Positions 13,659 through 21,322 of a stretch of 21,322 nt of DNA are shown in pieces. The DNA is from Thermocaproicibacter sp002410755. Its GTDB lineage: Bacteria > Bacillota > Clostridia > Oscillospirales > Acutalibacteraceae. Each line of letters begins with the position of its first letter. Position 1 is the first letter of the stretch. Location: positions 1 to 21,322 of the forward strand of contig DAITDU010000032.1 of the NCBI GenBank assembly GCA_036839715.1, written 5' to 3'. Position numbers and translations under genes: made by a program. The notes under the pieces were generated by a model that was not told where the DNA came from, searched no databases, and saw only the letters and a program-made list of their open reading frames with translations.

Positions 13659-15146
13659 CTATTTTAGGATAACATGGTACAAATATTCACCAATTACCAT
13701 CTTTTTCCCGCTACTGCTGTAAGCAAGATAAAGGAATCGGTAGGTGCCGGATTGTTCCGGCAGTTTATTATAAACGCCAAGGCTCACATTATAGACCATA
13801 AAAGAATCGAAACCCAGTGCCTTATCCGTCTGTGCTGAGTACAACTCTGGAATAACAGCGGAAAGAGGCGTTGGAATAGTAGAAACCCAAAGGCTACTAC
13901 TGTGCAATGATGTTTCAAAATCTGAAATCTGCTTGCTGTCGGTAAATTCAATGTTGCTAAGAGAAATATAGTCTGTATCGTCAGTCTTGGAAGAAGCTTG
14001 TGAACCCGATTCAACCGAGCCGCTGTATGCAGAATAGTTCTGGGTGGTAACCTTTCCTTTACTAGGCAAATCAAAATGGATTTCCAGCGCAACAGTATCA
14101 AGGTAAGACATGCTATGAGAAATCGTCCCGTTCTGGTCAAGGAGGGAAAAAGAGCCAAATACACAGAGAAGAATGGTAAAAATAATGCCTGCTACAATGT
14201 TTTTTGTCGTCTTCATTCCCTTATGTTTATAAAAGATCCCAAGGATCAGGCTGGCAAGTGGAAGTGGAAGAAATAATAAAAATTTCCAGTTATTTTCCGT
14301 CGGTGATGCACTGAACGAGTTGCTGGAACTGACCAGAGCAAGCCCAAAAAAGAGGCTCAAAAAGGAAAGGACAAACAGCAGAATCATTATAACGTATACA
14401 ACAGGATGGGGTTTGGCTACAGCCACAGAAGCAAAAGGGGCCCGGTATTCCGACCCGGCAGCATAGGCCTGCATAGGCGGCTCCGGCGGATTCTTCCCCT
14501 CACCGGCAGGCAATGTTGTATCTTTTCCCGTTTCAAGACCAATCTGTGGGGATGGCACGGCCGGCACATCTATTTTCCTATCTTCACTTAGCTTTGTAGA
14601 CTCCGGTGGAAAAGCAATTCTTTCCCTGCCGATTTTCAGTCGGAATTTATATTTTACACCCGGGCAGGATTCCCGGATAAAGTATCGGAAATTTTCCAGA
14701 TTTCCAACAGTAAAACCGTCTTTATCTAGGAGGAGATTCACTTTCCTGTTTATTTTTAGAATCAGCAGGTTCTTCGTTTCACAAATCTGTGTAACCTGGG
14801 AATAGGCAAAGTTATGCTCCGCTTTATTGGAAGAGACCATATCAATTCTGTCAGAAAAGCGGGTCATTTTCTCCAGCTCTTTCCCCCCGTTCAGAAGTTT
14901 CTGCTGCTCATAAGCTTTTTTAACAGGGACTCTCGCAAGAATCACCGGGTAAAAAANNNNNNNNNNCGGAAACAGAAAAGCAGAGCTGTCAAAGTCCATA
15001 TTGTAAAATTCAATTATGGAAACAAGCAGGAAGAAGGCAGCCAAAGGGAACGCAATATGTTCGGTTTTTTTCTGTATGACTCCTTTCGCATATTCAGAAA
15101 AAACATCTTTTGTAAAAATGATTCTGTTTTCAAATTTGAAATTCAT
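13659..15146 (-). CDS. YcxB-like multi-domain membrane protein, interrupted by an N run
   Basis: About 495 residues. The N-terminal part has two helices (about 30-48 and 55-72, the second containing the four unknown residues). It is followed by a YcxB-like domain (about 80-170) with the characteristic QVTQICETKNLLILKIN and LLLDKDGFTVGNLENF segments. A Pro-rich linker (180-240) leads to three further helices (about 248-272, 288-306, 316-336), arranged like DUF4190 proteins. The C-terminal 160 residues are Ser-rich and probably extracytoplasmic, with no recognised fold. The same frame continues on both sides of the N run, so the gap is small or frame-neutral, and the gene is probably intact. 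The ribosome binding site is weak (AGGCGGGA close to the ATG). Function unknown. Confidence 0.7.
   Translation of the reverse strand: MNFKFENRIIFTKDVFSEYAKGVIQKKTEHIAFPLAAFFLLVSIIEFYNMDFDSSAFLFPXXXXFYPVILARVPVKKAYEQQKLLNGGKELEKMTRFSDRIDMVSSNKAEHNFAYSQVTQICETKNLLILKINRKVNLLLDKDGFTVGNLENFRYFIRESCPGVKYKFRLKIGRERIAFPPESTKLSEDRKIDVPAVPSPQIGLETGKDTTLPAGEGKNPPEPPMQAYAAGSEYRAPFASVAVAKPHPVVYVIMILLFVLSFLSLFFGLALVSSSNSFSASPTENNWKFLLFLPLPLASLILGIFYKHKGMKTTKNIVAGIIFTILLCVFGSFSLLDQNGTISHSMSYLDTVALEIHFDLPSKGKVTTQNYSAYSGSVESGSQASSKTDDTDYISLSNIEFTDSKQISDFETSLHSSSLWVSTIPTPLSAVIPELYSAQTDKALGFDSFMVYNVSLGVYNKLPEQSGTYRFLYLAYSSSGKKMVIGEYLYHVILK
14957..14966. other. Assembly gap (10 N)
   Basis: Ten undetermined bases follow a run of six A residues inside the YcxB-like gene. 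The real length is unknown. A transmembrane helix of normal length would need about four residues here, close to what ten bases allow. Confidence 0.95.
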
Positions 15147-15537
15147 TCCCGCCTATCCGTCCTTTTCCTGACAAAATGTAAAACTTTTTAAAGGCAAGGC
15201 CTGGAGCCAATTTTACTACAGCCCTACGGAAACCGCAACTAGAAAGTCTACAATTCCCCAACCCGTAGAGCAAATTCCAACGATACGTAGAAGCAAAGGC
15301 AAGAATTAGAACACCTCGAGAGGGAAAAAGCAGGGAAAGGAATTGGTTCCAACGGGTATCTTGGCAGGGATATTTCGCCATTATAGACCATGGAACGGCG
15401 TATACCAGCCCGCGCGTACCGCCTCCCTTTCATATTAGTCCCGCAGACATAGTGACATTTCTCCAATTCCTTTATCATTCTGATTGAATATGGCATAATG
15501 ATTATTAGAGAAAATAACAGGCAAAGCAAGATATCTT
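15147..15537. other. 391-base stretch without a supported gene
   Basis: Frames of 83-93 codons cross it on the minus strand but look nothing like protein families and have no ribosome binding sites. It is the 5' region of the YcxB-like gene on the minus strand. It contains an inverted repeat CTACGG/CCGTAG (15224-15229, 15263-15268) enclosing 33 bases, which may form a leader structure. No promoter is obvious. Confidence 0.35.
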
Positions 15538-15969
15538 CTAATCCTGCTGCTTCCCACTTTTCCCCTGCATCTGGCGTTCAATCCATGCCATCAGCAGATT
15601 CACAATCTGCTCCTGCTGGCGCTCAGTCAGTGCTACACCCTTTGGGACTCGGTACCACTTGTTAAGGCAGCCACGGCAACAGCAGGCACAGGCATGCTGT
15701 GCAATGAATACTGGATGACCATGCATCGGTGTCTGCTTTCCGTCGTTGGAAATCACGGCCGGTGCAAGCCGCTTGCGGATAAAATCACAGGCATGGCGCC
15801 GAATTACATCCATACCTTTTTCTCGGACGTAAACTTTGTCCTTTTCCTTCAGCGTAAAGCTGGAACGGAATTTTGAAGTCTTGAGCTTTGCAAGGGCTTC
15901 CTCTATTGTCTGCAAACTGTGTCCACTCTTTTCTTCGTAAAGCAGAGACGGATCCCTGTAAAAATTCAT
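15538..15969 (-). CDS. DUF4186 domain protein
   Basis: 143 residues with the whole DUF4186 signature: RSSFTLKEKDKVYVREKG, then VIRRHACDFIRKRLAPA, NDGKQTPMHGHPVFIAQHA and the Cys-rich CACCCRGCLNKWYRVPKG, ending in IVNLLMAWIERQM. The conserved His and Cys residues suggest a metal site. The protein is soluble and of unknown function, and the family is widespread in bacteria. No good ribosome binding site precedes the ATG at 15969, so the exact start is less certain than the gene. It is divergent from a small membrane-protein gene. Confidence 0.88.
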   Translation of the reverse strand: MNFYRDPSLLYEEKSGHSLQTIEEALAKLKTSKFRSSFTLKEKDKVYVREKGMDVIRRHACDFIRKRLAPAVISNDGKQTPMHGHPVFIAQHACACCCRGCLNKWYRVPKGVALTERQQEQIVNLLMAWIERQMQGKSGKQQD

Positions 15970-16016
15970 ATGTACTTTCGACTTTTTCGCCTGTTTTCAT
16001 CATAGCCAACTGCCCC

Positions 16017-16046
16017 TTGTCCGTCAAGCTACAGTTTGGTTATAGA
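16017..16046 (+). promoter_or_regulatory. Possible promoter of the small protein gene
   Basis: TTGTCC (16017-16022) and TATAGA (16041-16046) with an 18-base spacer, about 54 bases before the start codon. Confidence 0.4.
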
Positions 16047-16099
16047 ATTTCTCCGCTTAGGCACTCGACTGCCGGCATACAAATTGAGAGGGGATCAAT

Positions 16100-16384
16100 A
16101 TGGATTTGCTTCACTCAATGAGCCCATGTGAGACAATCACACTGGGCATTTTGATAGCTCTGTCTTTATGCAAGGATCTAAACGTCAATGAACTGAATGT
16201 CCTGGGGAACTTATTCTCCGCCGTCGGAGGTATCGTCTCCACATGGGCAGCACAGAAACAGCTTTTGGAAGCCGCCTGCAACGACACAGCATCATTTGGT
16301 AACATTGAACAGCAAATTCAAAAGTTGCAAAAAGAATATGAAAATTGCTCTAAAATAATTATGGCCACCCGTAAAATGAAGTGA
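16100..16384 (+). CDS. Small protein, DUF6774-like
   Basis: 94 residues. The N-terminal half (CETITLGILIALSLCKDLNVNELNVLGNLFSAVGG, described here by its ends) has the pattern of short clostridial proteins grouped as DUF6774: a CE pair, a hydrophobic helix, a Cys-D/E-L segment, then a helix with F..xGG and a Gln. The C-terminal third is charged and helical. GAGGGG (about 16087-16092) precedes the ATG at a good distance. It probably forms one or two helices, possibly membrane-associated. Function unknown, and the family assignment is from memory of the pattern only. Confidence 0.55.
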   Translation: MDLLHSMSPCETITLGILIALSLCKDLNVNELNVLGNLFSAVGGIVSTWAAQKQLLEAACNDTASFGNIEQQIQKLQKEYENCSKIIMATRKMK

Positions 16385-16690
16385 TTAAACTGGCCAACAG
16401 AAAGTAGGCAAAAAGACAAAATCTTTTATGTGTCCCTGCCCAAACGGAACTGGACAGGGAATTTGTAATTCGATTTAGATACAGGCCTTTGAAAATTGAA
16501 ATAAGCTACAGCTTGTTTGATAACCAAGAAAATATCCCATGATTGTTTGAAATATCTTTTTGCCCTTCCTCTTTAACCTATCCTTTTTCATATTCCCAAT
16601 GAAAAGTATAACCTCTAAGTAAACAGCGGTTTTCCTGTCTACTTAAAGGCTAGTACTTTACCATACCGGTGGTCATGACTTATATATAGA
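16385..16690. other. 306-base intergenic stretch between convergent genes
   Basis: No gene seen. Two inverted repeats are present: TCCCTG/CAGGGA (16433-16438, 16455-16460), possibly ending the small-protein transcript, and CTAAGTAAACAG with CTGTCTACTTA (16615-16626, 16635-16645, one mismatch), possibly ending the epimerase transcript on the minus strand. Both lack strong U-tracts. Confidence 0.35.
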
Positions 16691-17758
16691 TTATTCTTCC
16701 GGAGCAATCACAAACTTATATATTGTCGTTTTATGATAGGGACTTTCAGGAGTACAGTATGAGAACGGGAATTCAGGATGGTTTACAGAATCCGGGAAAT
16801 ACTGTGTTTCCAGGCAAACAGCATTGTGCTTCCTAAGCATTACTCCGCCGCACGCTTTCCAACCATCCGGATAGGAATTTGCCGTATAAATTTGAACACC
16901 GGGAAGATCTGTGAAAACAAGCATTCGGCGTCCACTTGCTGCGTCAAACAATTCGGCAGCTTTTTGGACTCCGGTTGGCGAGGCAAGAACAAAATTATGG
17001 TCAAATCCTCCGCGGGCTTTGATAGTTGGTTCTTGCGAGCGGATATCTTGTCCAATTATCTTTGGTCTGCGAAAATCAAATGGCGTTCCCTCAACTTGAA
17101 GGAGTTTACCAGTTGGAATCAACGCAGAATCTGTTTCTGTAATTTTATTGGCACTAATTTGTAATTCATGGGAAAGAATGTTTTTTGCAGGATCCCCAGT
17201 TAAATTAAAAAATGTATGATTCGTCAGGTTCAGCGGAGTAATATGATCAGTTTTTGCACAGTAATCAAGGATCAAGGCATTATCCGTTGTAAGGGTATCG
17301 GTTACTTCTACATCAATATTTCCAGGGAAACCACATTCACCGTCTGGGCTATGATAGGAAAAGGTAACAGAAGGTGCATCATCATTATTATTACAGCATT
17401 TTATCCGCCAAATGCGGTTCTGAAACCCACCGGGAGCACTGTGAAGACTGTTTTCTCCTTCATTTTTTGCTAGATGAAATACATTATTTCCAATCGAAAA
17501 CTGTGCCCTATGAATACGGTTCGCAAAGCGGCCCACTACCGAGCCAAATACATCACCCGACGCTTCATACTCTGCCAAAGTATCATGGCCAATTACCACA
17601 TTCCCGGTTCTTCCATTCCGGTCAGGAACCCAAAGTTTAGCAATCCGGCAGCCATAAGTAAGAATTTCAGCGCTCATGCCATTCCTGTTTTTCAGGGTAA
17701 ACTTCTTAATTGGCTGCCCGTTGGAAAGGCATCCGAAATTTTTTTCTTCAATACTCAT
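16691..17758 (-). CDS. galM: Aldose 1-epimerase (mutarotase)
   Basis: 355 residues, the normal length. It interconverts alpha and beta anomers of glucose/galactose in the cytoplasm. Visible family features are NGMSAEILTYGCRIAKLWVPDR at both ends of the first strands, VVGRFANRIHRAQF, the catalytic-His segment NLTNHTFFNL, GGFDHNFVL, and the catalytic-Glu region CLETQYFPDSVNHP. A TTG six codons upstream is in frame, but it lies inside the GGAGG ribosome binding site (17770-17774), so the ATG at 17758 is the start. It begins 18 bases after the glucokinase stop codon and shares that gene's promoter. Together they prepare the anomer and phosphorylate free hexose. Confidence 0.93.
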   Translation of the reverse strand: MSIEEKNFGCLSNGQPIKKFTLKNRNGMSAEILTYGCRIAKLWVPDRNGRTGNVVIGHDTLAEYEASGDVFGSVVGRFANRIHRAQFSIGNNVFHLAKNEGENSLHSAPGGFQNRIWRIKCCNNNDDAPSVTFSYHSPDGECGFPGNIDVEVTDTLTTDNALILDYCAKTDHITPLNLTNHTFFNLTGDPAKNILSHELQISANKITETDSALIPTGKLLQVEGTPFDFRRPKIIGQDIRSQEPTIKARGGFDHNFVLASPTGVQKAAELFDAASGRRMLVFTDLPGVQIYTANSYPDGWKACGGVMLRKHNAVCLETQYFPDSVNHPEFPFSYCTPESPYHKTTIYKFVIAPEE

Positions 17759-17776
17759 GCTTGTATTTTCCTCCAA

Positions 17777-18721
17777 TTATTCGCCGAGCAGTGCTGCACC
17801 AAAAATCCCAGCGTCATTGCCTAGTTGTGCACGGCAAATGACAGTTTGCTTGCTGGAGTTGATAGAATAAATTTCATGGCTGACTAACTTCTTTAGTGGA
17901 ATCATCAACGTGTCACCTTCATTGCTGATTCCGCCTCCAATGCAAAGAATATCCGGTTGGAAAATATTAATGCAGTTTGCAATCCCACAGGCCAGATAGA
18001 AAATAAAATCATTTACAACACCTTTGGCTATTGCATCGCCTTCACGCATCGCACGAAATGCAGTTTGCCCGTCCACCTTATCAAGGCTGCCAGCAATCTC
18101 CCACAGCTTTGAAGAAGGATGCTTTTCCATTGCCTCGCGGGTAGAGAGTGCCAGACCCGATGCAGAAGCATAGGCTTCCCAGCATCCACGACGCCCACAG
18201 GTGCACTGTCGTCCATTCGCAACAATGACTGTGTGCCCCATTTCACCGCCTGCAAAATTGCTTCCGGAGAAAATCTTTCCATCAATAATAATACCGCTGC
18301 CAATTCCAGTCCCCAGAGTAATGGCAATAGCAATTTTCGCCCCACGAAGAGCTCCGGCTTTGAATTCTCCATGCGCTGCCGCGTTAGCGTCATTTTCCAA
18401 AATGACTTTCTTGCCAAGCTTATTTTCCAGGAGTTTTTGCAAAGGAAAGTTGTTTAAATGCAAATTGTTGGCAAATTCAATAATACCAGTTTTACGGTTT
18501 ACTGTGCCTGGACAGCCAATACCGATATAAGGAATATCATGAAGAGACAGACCTGCTTTTTTAAGAGTTTCCATTGCAGCAGCAGCAAACTGATCCCGCA
18601 TTTCTTCGTCTGAGCATGGGACGTGCGTTTTCCGGCTCGTTTTGAAAAGCAACTTGTGATCTGCAGTTACAATACCGGAAGCGATGTTAGTTCCGCCGAC
18701 ATCAATCCCGAGAAAATACAT
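17777..18721 (-). CDS. glk: ROK-family glucokinase
   Basis: 314 residues. The phosphate-binding motif FLGIDVGGTNIASGIV is at the N terminus. Other features are GCPGTVNRKTG, the catalytic ENDANAAAHGE, the second phosphate loop TLGTGIGSGIIIDG, and the ROK zinc motif GHTVI-CTCGRRGCWEAYAS (dash marks skipped residues). It phosphorylates glucose with ATP in the cytoplasm. There is no N-terminal DNA-binding domain, so it is an enzyme and not a ROK repressor. The frame opens five codons earlier (ATGGAGGT), but that stretch is the ribosome binding site; the ATG at 18721 is the start. First gene of a two-gene operon with the epimerase. Confidence 0.94.
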   Translation of the reverse strand: MYFLGIDVGGTNIASGIVTADHKLLFKTSRKTHVPCSDEEMRDQFAAAAMETLKKAGLSLHDIPYIGIGCPGTVNRKTGIIEFANNLHLNNFPLQKLLENKLGKKVILENDANAAAHGEFKAGALRGAKIAIAITLGTGIGSGIIIDGKIFSGSNFAGGEMGHTVIVANGRQCTCGRRGCWEAYASASGLALSTREAMEKHPSSKLWEIAGSLDKVDGQTAFRAMREGDAIAKGVVNDFIFYLACGIANCINIFQPDILCIGGGISNEGDTLMIPLKKLVSHEIYSINSSKQTVICRAQLGNDAGIFGAALLGE

Positions 18722-18763
18722 AAAACTGACCTCCATTGTTCCCCGTCTTCTATTATTAAAGGT

Positions 18764-18792
18764 AGTATACCATTGCCCTATGGAGGTGTAAA
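18764..18792 (-). promoter_or_regulatory. Promoter of the glk-galM operon
   Basis: On the minus strand TTTACA (18787-18792) and TATACT (18764-18769) are 17 bases apart, with an extended TG before the -10 box. It lies about 43 bases upstream of the start codon. Confidence 0.7.
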
Positions 18793-18829
18793 TATTGAGA
18801 GTGCATCTTGCGTGAAAAGGTTAAATTTA

Positions 18830-18838
18830 TGATATAAT
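18830..18838 (+). promoter_or_regulatory. Extended -10 promoter of the sugar transferase operon
   Basis: TGA TATAAT (18830-18838) is an extended -10 box 44 bases before the start codon. The only -35-like hexamer, TTGCGT (18808-18813), has a 19-base spacer. Confidence 0.55.
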
Positions 18839-18882
18839 AAGTAAAATGTTAGAGTGTTCTCAGCAGGAATCGGGGAATGTGA

Positions 18883-19557
18883 ATGACTTATGACCAGCTT
18901 CCGAAAAATATGAAGAATCCCATAACCAGGGTATACTGGGACATACTTGCCAAAAAGCGCGGTACTATGGCGGGAAAACGTGCCTTTGATGTTATTTGTT
19001 CCGTGCTGCTCCTGCTGCTTCTTTCACCTTTCATGCTGATCCTCGCTGCCGCCATTAAATTTGATTCACCGGGACCGGTTTTCTACCGCCAGATGCGGGT
19101 TGGAAAATATGGCCATGATTTTAAGATCTATAAATTCCGCACAATGGTACAGAATGCAGAAAAAATTGGTCCGCCTCTGACAACTGGAAAAGACCCGCGC
19201 ATTACACGCATTGGTTTACTAATCCGCCGATTGCGGCTGGACGAATTTTCTCAACTTCTGAATGTCCTTAACGGCAGTATGAGCCTTGTAGGTCCACGCC
19301 CTGAAGTCCGCCGCTATGTTAAACAATATTCACCGGAATATATGGCAACTCTTTTAGTTCGACCAGGCATAACAGCACCTGCAAGCATTGCTTTTAGGGA
19401 TGAGGCCAAAATTCTGAAAGCAGGCGAAAATCCGGAGAAGACTTATGTGGCGAAAATTCTTCCGCCCAAAATGGCTATGGATTTAGACTATATCAAGCAT
19501 ATTTCTGTTTGGAATGATGTCAGGATAATCTTCCGGACAGTCATAACTGTATTTTAA
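18883..19557 (+). CDS. Initiating sugar transferase (monotopic phosphoglycosyl transferase, PglC-like)
   Basis: 224 residues, the single-domain size of the family. It moves a sugar-1-phosphate from a nucleotide sugar to undecaprenyl phosphate, the first step in building capsule, exopolysaccharide or glycan chains at the inner membrane face. Seen in order: KRAFDVICS, the re-entrant hydrophobic helix with the kink proline (about 36-58, LLSPF), FDSPGPVFYRQMRVGK, FKIYKFRTM, the catalytic Asp120-Glu121 in RLDEFSQLLNVLNG, and MSLVGPRPE (133-141). It is divergent from glk-galM and 57 bases upstream of an M23 peptidase, probably in one transcript. No other polysaccharide genes are near except the distant GT-C protein, so the final product is unknown. 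Confidence 0.93.
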   Translation: MTYDQLPKNMKNPITRVYWDILAKKRGTMAGKRAFDVICSVLLLLLLSPFMLILAAAIKFDSPGPVFYRQMRVGKYGHDFKIYKFRTMVQNAEKIGPPLTTGKDPRITRIGLLIRRLRLDEFSQLLNVLNGSMSLVGPRPEVRRYVKQYSPEYMATLLVRPGITAPASIAFRDEAKILKAGENPEKTYVAKILPPKMAMDLDYIKHISVWNDVRIIFRTVITVF

Positions 19558-19614
19558 AATATTTCTCTCTTGTAGTTCATAAGTATATGTGTGTGGAACT
19601 GCGGGGGATGAAGA

Positions 19615-20658
19615 TTGGCGAAAAAAAATTCTTGGTTGAAAATGGTATTTCCGCTTCTGACATTTACAGTGGTTTGGCTGGCAGCCTTTCTCCTGACTGA
19701 TGGAAAGGCGATACCAGTGGTCCATACAGAAGAAACTGGGACGGCATCTTCAGCGTCTTCTTCGGAGAAAAAATTTATCCGCTATGTTGAATTCAATGTT
19801 CCTTATTCTGCACTGAAAAAGTCAATGAATCTTGATATTGCATCCCATAATGATGGAGGAAAACTTAGTTGGGTAGATCTGCTTGCCTGCCTTGCTTCAA
19901 AATATGGCGGAGAGTGGAACCGTTATAAGAGTACTGATATGGATGAATTTGCAAAAAGGATTCCGGCGGAAGGCGTCAATGCAGTAACAAAAAGCATGAA
20001 ATACTTTTCCTATTACCAGGAGGCTTATAAGGCGGTACTAGGAGGCCTTCTTGGTAAATATCAAAAAGACGGTAAGGTTCAATATGGCCTTACGGCCTTT
20101 TCTCCAATTGCAAAAAGTTATCCCTATTCTGGCTGTGATGATTTTGGTGTGCAGCGCACTTACGGCTACACACGCCCTCACCTTGGCCACGACATGATGG
20201 CAGCGACAGGTACGCCGGTAATTGCGGTGGAATCCGGGGTTGTTGAAGCGCTTGGCTGGAACCAATACGGAGGCTGGCGCATTGGGATTCGCAGCTTTGA
20301 TTCCAAGCGATACTATTACTATGCTCATCTTCGCCAGAATCGACCATATGCAGCAGATCTCTGCCTCGGCAAAACGGTACAGGCAGGTGATGTTATTGGG
20401 TATGTAGGTCGGACGGGTTATAGTACTAAAGAGAATGTTAATAATATTCAGGTGAGCCATTTACATTTTGGACTTGAGCTGGTTTTTGATGAAAGCCAGA
20501 AGGAAAGCAATAATGAAATCTGGGTAAATGTTTATCCGCTGACACAACTTTTAAGCCAGAACCGTGCAGAAGTTGTACGAAATAATAATACCAAAGAATA
20601 TACTACTGTCCGGAAATTTGAGCCGGTTCAGTCTGCCCTTTCATTCAGTTGCTTTTAA
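19615..20658 (+). CDS. Membrane-anchored M23-family peptidase (LytM-like)
   Basis: 347 residues. An N-terminal helix (about 11-28) anchors the protein or acts as a signal; the rest faces outside. Residues 55-150 have no recognised fold. The M23 catalytic domain runs from about 175 to 290: HLGHD (His189, Asp193 as zinc ligands), YAHL (His237) and SHLHFG (His282, His284). All zinc-site residues are present, so it should be an active peptidoglycan endopeptidase rather than a degenerate SpoIIQ type. The start is TTG at 19615, preceded by GGGGGATG; no in-frame ATG is nearby. It probably shares a transcript with the sugar transferase. The promoter of the following tRNA overlaps its last codons. Confidence 0.9.
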   Translation: MAKKNSWLKMVFPLLTFTVVWLAAFLLTDGKAIPVVHTEETGTASSASSSEKKFIRYVEFNVPYSALKKSMNLDIASHNDGGKLSWVDLLACLASKYGGEWNRYKSTDMDEFAKRIPAEGVNAVTKSMKYFSYYQEAYKAVLGGLLGKYQKDGKVQYGLTAFSPIAKSYPYSGCDDFGVQRTYGYTRPHLGHDMMAATGTPVIAVESGVVEALGWNQYGGWRIGIRSFDSKRYYYYAHLRQNRPYAADLCLGKTVQAGDVIGYVGRTGYSTKENVNNIQVSHLHFGLELVFDESQKESNNEIWVNVYPLTQLLSQNRAEVVRNNNTKEYTTVRKFEPVQSALSFSCF

Positions 20659-20677
20659 GTGATAATTATGCTATAAT
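20649..20677 (+). promoter_or_regulatory. Promoter of tRNA-Leu(UAA), overlapping the M23 gene end
   Basis: TTGCTT (20649-20654) and TATAAT (20672-20677) are 17 bases apart, with an extended TG before the -10 box. The -35 box lies within the last codons of the peptidase gene. Confidence 0.75.
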
Positions 20678-20690
20678 TTAGTTATTAGTT

Positions 20691-20777
20691 GCCGCTGTGG
20701 TGAAATTGGCAGACACAAGGGACTTAAAATCCCTCGGTAGCAATACCGTACCAGTTCAAGTCTGGTCAGCGGCACCA
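20691..20777 (+). tRNA. tRNA-Leu, anticodon UAA (reads UUA)
   Basis: Class II fold by hand: acceptor GCCGCTG/CAGCGGC, D-arm GTGAAATTGGCAGAC, anticodon stem AGGGA/TCCCT around loop CTTAAAA (anticodon TAA), variable arm CGGTA-GCAA-TACCG, T-arm ACCAG-TTCAAGT-CTGGT, encoded ACCA. Confidence 0.97.
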
Positions 20778-20787
20778 TTATTGAATT

Positions 20788-20827
20788 TCTCCAAGCCCAG
20801 TATTCATGTGGGTTTGGAGATTTTTTT
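20788..20827 (+). terminator. Terminator of tRNA-Leu(UAA)
   Basis: A 12-bp stem (20788-20799 with 20809-20820, one G-T pair) is followed by seven T residues, ten bases after the tRNA. Confidence 0.88.
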
Positions 20828-21322
20828 GTTCTTTTTGTTGTATTAAATTTATGAAATTTGCTATTTTTTCTTGAGAAATGTATAAAAATTATTCCCGTCA
20901 TAAACCATACTGCAAAACTTTGTTACCGATATATTCCCGAATCCGTTTCAAAAAATTCTGGATACTAAAAGCGATAACTAAAAATCGGTTATACCGTTCA
21001 CTTCATCCTTTGCTTTATTGAAAATTGATTTCAGCTTTGCTTTTGAATATCAGCATAGGAATGTTCCATTACTTTACCGAAAGTCAAAAAGCTTAAAGAA
21101 AAAATCGGACTGTTGCAATAATTAAGAATACAACATATGTTTTGCAGTTTCAATTCGGACAATCCCGTCGTAACGGCATCAAGAATTGTATCGGCCGCCC
21201 TACCTGCCGCGTTATATGACGGTTTGCTGAATATCATACCGAAAAGGTATATACTCGAAAAAAAAGCTAGATAGAGTACAATAAAGTTCGCAATTTCGTA
21301 GAGGTATAGAAAAGCCATTGGG
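20828..21322. other. AT-rich end of window without a supported gene
   Basis: A minus-strand frame of 95 codons (21031-21318) crosses the end but has no ribosome binding site in view and no recognised motif. It could be part of something larger outside the window, or chance. The plus strand also holds a protein-like stretch (VSAALPAALYDGLLNIIPKR, near 21186-21245) that is closed by stops. Nothing firm can be said. Confidence 0.3.

Noticed and set aside
15248..15529. 93-codon minus-strand frame
   Set aside because: No ribosome binding site, odd composition, no family resemblance.
21031..21318. 95-codon minus-strand frame at the window end
   Set aside because: No recognised motif, no visible start signal and truncated context; kept only as an unassigned stretch.
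1..21322. CRISPR array, complete insertion sequence, prophage or rRNA
   Set aside because: No regularly spaced repeats, intact transposase or integrase, phage structural genes or rRNA-like segments were seen on either strand.

Overview
The window looks like chromosomal DNA from an anaerobic low-to-mid GC Gram-positive bacterium of the class Clostridia, probably an Oscillospiraceae/Ruminococcaceae-type fermenter. The grounds are strong AGGAGG ribosome binding sites, sigma-A style promoters, a Clostridium/Thermoanaerobacter-type secondary alcohol dehydrogenase, a desulfoferrodoxin, two VanZ proteins and a DUF134-NifX protein. The genus is not determined. A 10-base N run at 14957-14966 shows this is a draft assembly.

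Left part (1-5000): the 3' end of an FtsX-type ABC permease closed by a hairpin terminator, a large GT-C (GT39-like) membrane glycosyltransferase, a DUF4886 SGNH-like protein, and two adjacent VanZ-family membrane proteins on the minus strand. Next come a gene-poor stretch with possible decayed coding remnants, tRNA-Leu(CAA) with its own promoter and terminator, an NADP-type zinc secondary alcohol dehydrogenase (minus strand), and divergently a guanine-type purine riboswitch controlling an NCS2 purine permease (7141-8846).

Middle (8970-13514): a compact redox, sulfur and iron cluster. It holds a DUF134-NifX fusion behind a consensus promoter carrying two 14-bp direct repeats, a broken single-domain rhodanese gene, a CoA-disulfide-reductase/rhodanese fusion, a divergent Crp/Fnr-type regulator, thioredoxin and a 2Fe desulfoferrodoxin. 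Thioredoxin and desulfoferrodoxin are divergent and share one 13-bp palindrome, whose centre lies the same distance from both -10 boxes (about -41 for each). Both promoters lack a recognisable -35 box. This is the most interesting part: it reads as a small regulated module for oxidant and persulfide handling in an anaerobe. That function is inferred.

Right part (13659-21322): a YcxB-like multi-domain membrane protein interrupted by the N run, a DUF4186 protein, a small membrane protein of unknown function, a glucokinase-aldose 1-epimerase operon (minus strand), and divergently a PglC-like initiating sugar transferase followed by a membrane-anchored M23 endopeptidase. tRNA-Leu(UAA) closes the gene set; its promoter overlaps the end of the M23 gene. 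The last ~500 bases are AT-rich with no supported gene. No CRISPR array, complete insertion sequence, rRNA or replication origin was seen.
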